NCBI GenBank assembly: GCA_020201365.1
Contig: JAIVGV010000111.1
Span: forward strand, 1-7,253
Source: Acidobacteriota bacterium
GTDB taxonomy: Bacteria > Acidobacteriota > Blastocatellia > Pyrinomonadales > Pyrinomonadaceae
Reading direction: 5' to 3'
DNA length: 7,253 nt
Shown here: piece by piece, positions 5,138 to 7,253 of the stretch
How the letters are laid out: the number at the start of each line of letters is the position of its first letter
How positions within the stretch are numbered: the first letter of the stretch is position 1
Notes under the pieces: generated by a model
What the model was told of the DNA's origin: nothing
Databases searched by the model: none
Seen by the model: the letters and a program-made list of their open reading frames with translations, nothing else
Program-made: the position numbers and the translations under genes

Positions 5138-7253
5138 TCACTGTCCGCCGCCGCCTTCCGCCGCCGCGCTCCCCTTCTCGTCGCGCAGGACGGCTTTGCG
5201 GGAGAGCTTGATCTTGTTGCCCTCCTTGCCGATGCACTTGACGACGATCTGCTGCCCCTCCTTCAGCTCGTCCCTCACGTCGCGCACGCGATGGTTAGCT
5301 ATTTCACTGATGTGGAGCAGCCCGTCGGTTCCGGGGAAGATTTCGACGAACGCGCCGAAGTCCACGATGCGCGAGACCGTGCCGACGTAGGTCGCGCCGA
5401 TCTCAGCCTCCGCCGTCAAGCCCCGGATGCGGGCGACCGCCGCCTCCGCCGCCTCGCTGTCGGCGGTGGCGATGAAGACCGTGCCGTCGTCCTCGACGTC
5501 GATCTTCGCGCCGGTCTCCTCGACGATGGAGCGGATCATCTTGCCGCCGGGTCCGATCACGTCGCGAATCTTGTCGGGGTTGATCTTGATCGTGATGATG
5601 CGCGGCGCGTAAGGGCTGAGGTCTTCGCGCGGCGCGGCTAACGCCTCCTCCATCTTCCCGAGGATGTGGAGGCGACCTTTGCGCGCCTGCTCCAGAGCCT
5701 CCTGCATGATCTGCGCGTTGATGCCGCCGATCTTGATGTCCATCTGCAGCGCCGTGATGCCGTCGCGCGTGCCCGCCACTTTGAAGTCCATGTCGCCGTA
5801 GTGATCCTCCGCCCCGGCGATGTCGGAGAGGATGGCGTACTTGTTGCCCTCCATCACGAGCCCCATCGCGACGCCCGCGACCGGCGCTTTCACCGGCACG
5901 CCCGCGTCCATCATCGCGAGGCTGCCGCCGCACACGCTGGCCATCGAGCTTGATCCGTTCGACTCGGTGATGTCCGAGACGATGCGCAGCGCGTAGGGGA
6001 AATCTTCCTCACCCGGCAGGAGCGGCTCGAGCGCGCGACGCGCGAGCGCGCCGTGACCGATCTCACGGCGACCGGGCGAGCCGAAGCGTCCGGTCTCGCC
6101 GACCGAGTAGGGCGGGAAGTTGTAGTGGAGCAGGAAGCGGCGCTTGATCTCGCCCGTCTCCAAGTCGTCCATGAACTGCTCGTCGTCCTTCGTGCCGAGC
6201 GTGGCGGTAACCATCGCCTGCGTCTCGCCGCGCGTGAACAGCGCCGAGCCGTGCGTGCGCGGGAGCCAGCCGACCTCGCAGTCGATCGGGCGAATCTCGG
6301 AGAAGCGGCGACCGTCGGGGCGGCGGCGCTTGTTGAGGATGTCGTCGCGGAAGATGTTCTCCTTGAGGTGGTCGAAGATCGTCTTCGCCATCTTGCGCGT
6401 CTCCGGCTGATCTTCCGGATACGACTCGACGACCTCTTTCTTCAAGGCGTCCACGGCGGCGTAACTCGCCTGCTTGCCCTGCGACTCGGTGTCGAGCGCG
6501 GCGCGCAAGCGGTCCGCGTAGTTGCGCTCGATCTCGCCGAGCATCTCTTCGTTCAAGGCGGGCGGCGCGACGGGTCGCTTCTCGATCTCGAGCGCCTTGT
6601 AGAGCTCCTTCTGCCAGCGGCACAGGCGGTTGATCTCCTTGTGCGCGAGCATCAGCGCCTCGACCATGATCTCCTCGGAGACTTCCTTCGCCCCCGCCTC
6701 GACCATCACGATGGCTTCTTCCGTCCCGGCGACGATCAGGTTCAGGCGCGACTCGCGCACCTCGTCGTAGGTCGGGTTGATGATGTAGCGCCCTTCGATG
6801 AGCCCCACGCGCACGCCCGCAATCGGGTTCGGGAAAGGGATGTCCGACAGGTACAGCGCGCACGACGCGCCCGTGATCGCGATGACGTCCGGATCGTTGT
6901 CCGGGTCTGCCGAGACGACGGAGGCGACGACCTGCGTCTCGTTGCGGTAGCCCTCGGAGAAGAGCGGGCGGCAGGGGCGATCGATCAGGCGGCAGGTGAG
7001 GACTTCCTTTTCGTTCGGACGCCCCTCGCGCCGGAAGTAGTTGCCGGGGATGCGCCCGGCGGCGTACTGGTGCTCGCGATATTCAATCGTGAGCGGGAAA
7101 AAATCGATCCCCTCGCGGGGCTGGTTCGCGCCGACGGCGGCGCACAAGAGCACGGTGTCGCCGTAGCGGATGATGCACGAGCCGTCAGCCTGCTTGGCGA
7201 CGCGCCCGGTCTCGACGGTCAGATCGCGACCGCCGAGCTTGATGGTCTCTTTC
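5138..7253 (-). CDS. pnp: Polynucleotide phosphorylase, missing only its first few codons at the right edge
   Basis: Phosphorolytic 3'-to-5' exoribonuclease of mRNA decay, normally a ring-shaped trimer and often a degradosome partner. The 704 visible residues begin KETIKLGGRDLTVETGR, so roughly five N-terminal residues lie outside. Order: first RNase PH domain (about 1-165, with QPREGIDFFPL and RLIDRPCRPLF), the helical PNPase domain (about 175-265), second RNase PH domain (about 305-530, with RPDGRRFSEIRPI, ESNGSSSMASVCGGSLA and AEDHYGDMDFK), KH domain (about 548-605, GPGGK at 567-571) and S1 domain (about 615-690, VDFGAFVEIFPGTDGLLHIS). Asp483, Asp489 and Lys491 of the visible protein match the E. 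coli catalytic Asp486/Asp492/Lys494. A Gly-rich tail (GGGGQ) ends the protein. In many bacteria rpsO lies just upstream; that would be outside the window. Confidence 0.98.
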   Translation of the reverse strand, partial: KETIKLGGRDLTVETGRVAKQADGSCIIRYGDTVLLCAAVGANQPREGIDFFPLTIEYREHQYAAGRIPGNYFRREGRPNEKEVLTCRLIDRPCRPLFSEGYRNETQVVASVVSADPDNDPDVIAITGASCALYLSDIPFPNPIAGVRVGLIEGRYIINPTYDEVRESRLNLIVAGTEEAIVMVEAGAKEVSEEIMVEALMLAHKEINRLCRWQKELYKALEIEKRPVAPPALNEEMLGEIERNYADRLRAALDTESQGKQASYAAVDALKKEVVESYPEDQPETRKMAKTIFDHLKENIFRDDILNKRRRPDGRRFSEIRPIDCEVGWLPRTHGSALFTRGETQAMVTATLGTKDDEQFMDDLETGEIKRRFLLHYNFPPYSVGETGRFGSPGRREIGHGALARRALEPLLPGEEDFPYALRIVSDITESNGSSSMASVCGGSLAMMDAGVPVKAPVAGVAMGLVMEGNKYAILSDIAGAEDHYGDMDFKVAGTRDGITALQMDIKIGGINAQIMQEALEQARKGRLHILGKMEEALAAPREDLSPYAPRIITIKINPDKIRDVIGPGGKMIRSIVEETGAKIDVEDDGTVFIATADSEAAEAAVARIRGLTAEAEIGATYVGTVSRIVDFGAFVEIFPGTDGLLHISEIANHRVRDVRDELKEGQQIVVKCIGKEGNKIKLSRKAVLRDEKGSAAAEGGGGQ

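Overview
This window looks like a GC-rich bacterial chromosome segment in which every convincing gene lies on the minus strand, so genes are read from right to left. The gene content suggests Acidobacteriota, probably class Blastocatellia. The clues are a PEGA plus OmpA-like surface protein ending in ELWVVP-type sequence, a PEP-CTERM protein, an alpha2-type glycyl-tRNA synthetase and intergenic period-7 repeats. This placement rests on family recognition and no database search was run.

Right to left, the layout starts with pnp (polynucleotide phosphorylase), which lacks only its first few codons at the right edge and ends in a strong terminator. Next is a two-gene envelope unit: a PEP-CTERM protein whose stop overlaps the GTG start of a PEGA/Ig-like/OmpA-like secreted protein, followed by a long hairpin terminator. 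A 53-residue single-span membrane protein, absent from simple long-ORF lists, follows with its own strong Shine-Dalgarno, a possible promoter and a textbook terminator. Then come a glycyl-tRNA synthetase starting at TTG 2688, a 180-residue protein with a very acidic tail, and a CCA-adding enzyme running off the left edge.

The unusual part is the left half. Three clusters of period-7 repeats, each with a different unit, sit at gene borders (907-927, 1492-1550, 2704-2795). The largest forms a near-perfect 31-bp inverted repeat directly upstream of the glycyl-tRNA synthetase ribosome binding site. The middle one lies where recognisable synthetase sequence stops: the C-terminal anticodon-binding domain is missing and the frame runs through the repeats into the next gene. 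The first repeat of the third cluster supplies the stop codon of the acidic protein. The CCA-adding enzyme also loses family resemblance abruptly, at about position 93, where codon usage changes. These breaks could be real rearrangements or assembly joins; the sequence alone cannot decide.

Functionally, the window mixes RNA housekeeping (RNA decay, tRNA charging, tRNA 3'-end synthesis) with envelope proteins. No tRNA, rRNA, CRISPR array or transposase gene was seen.
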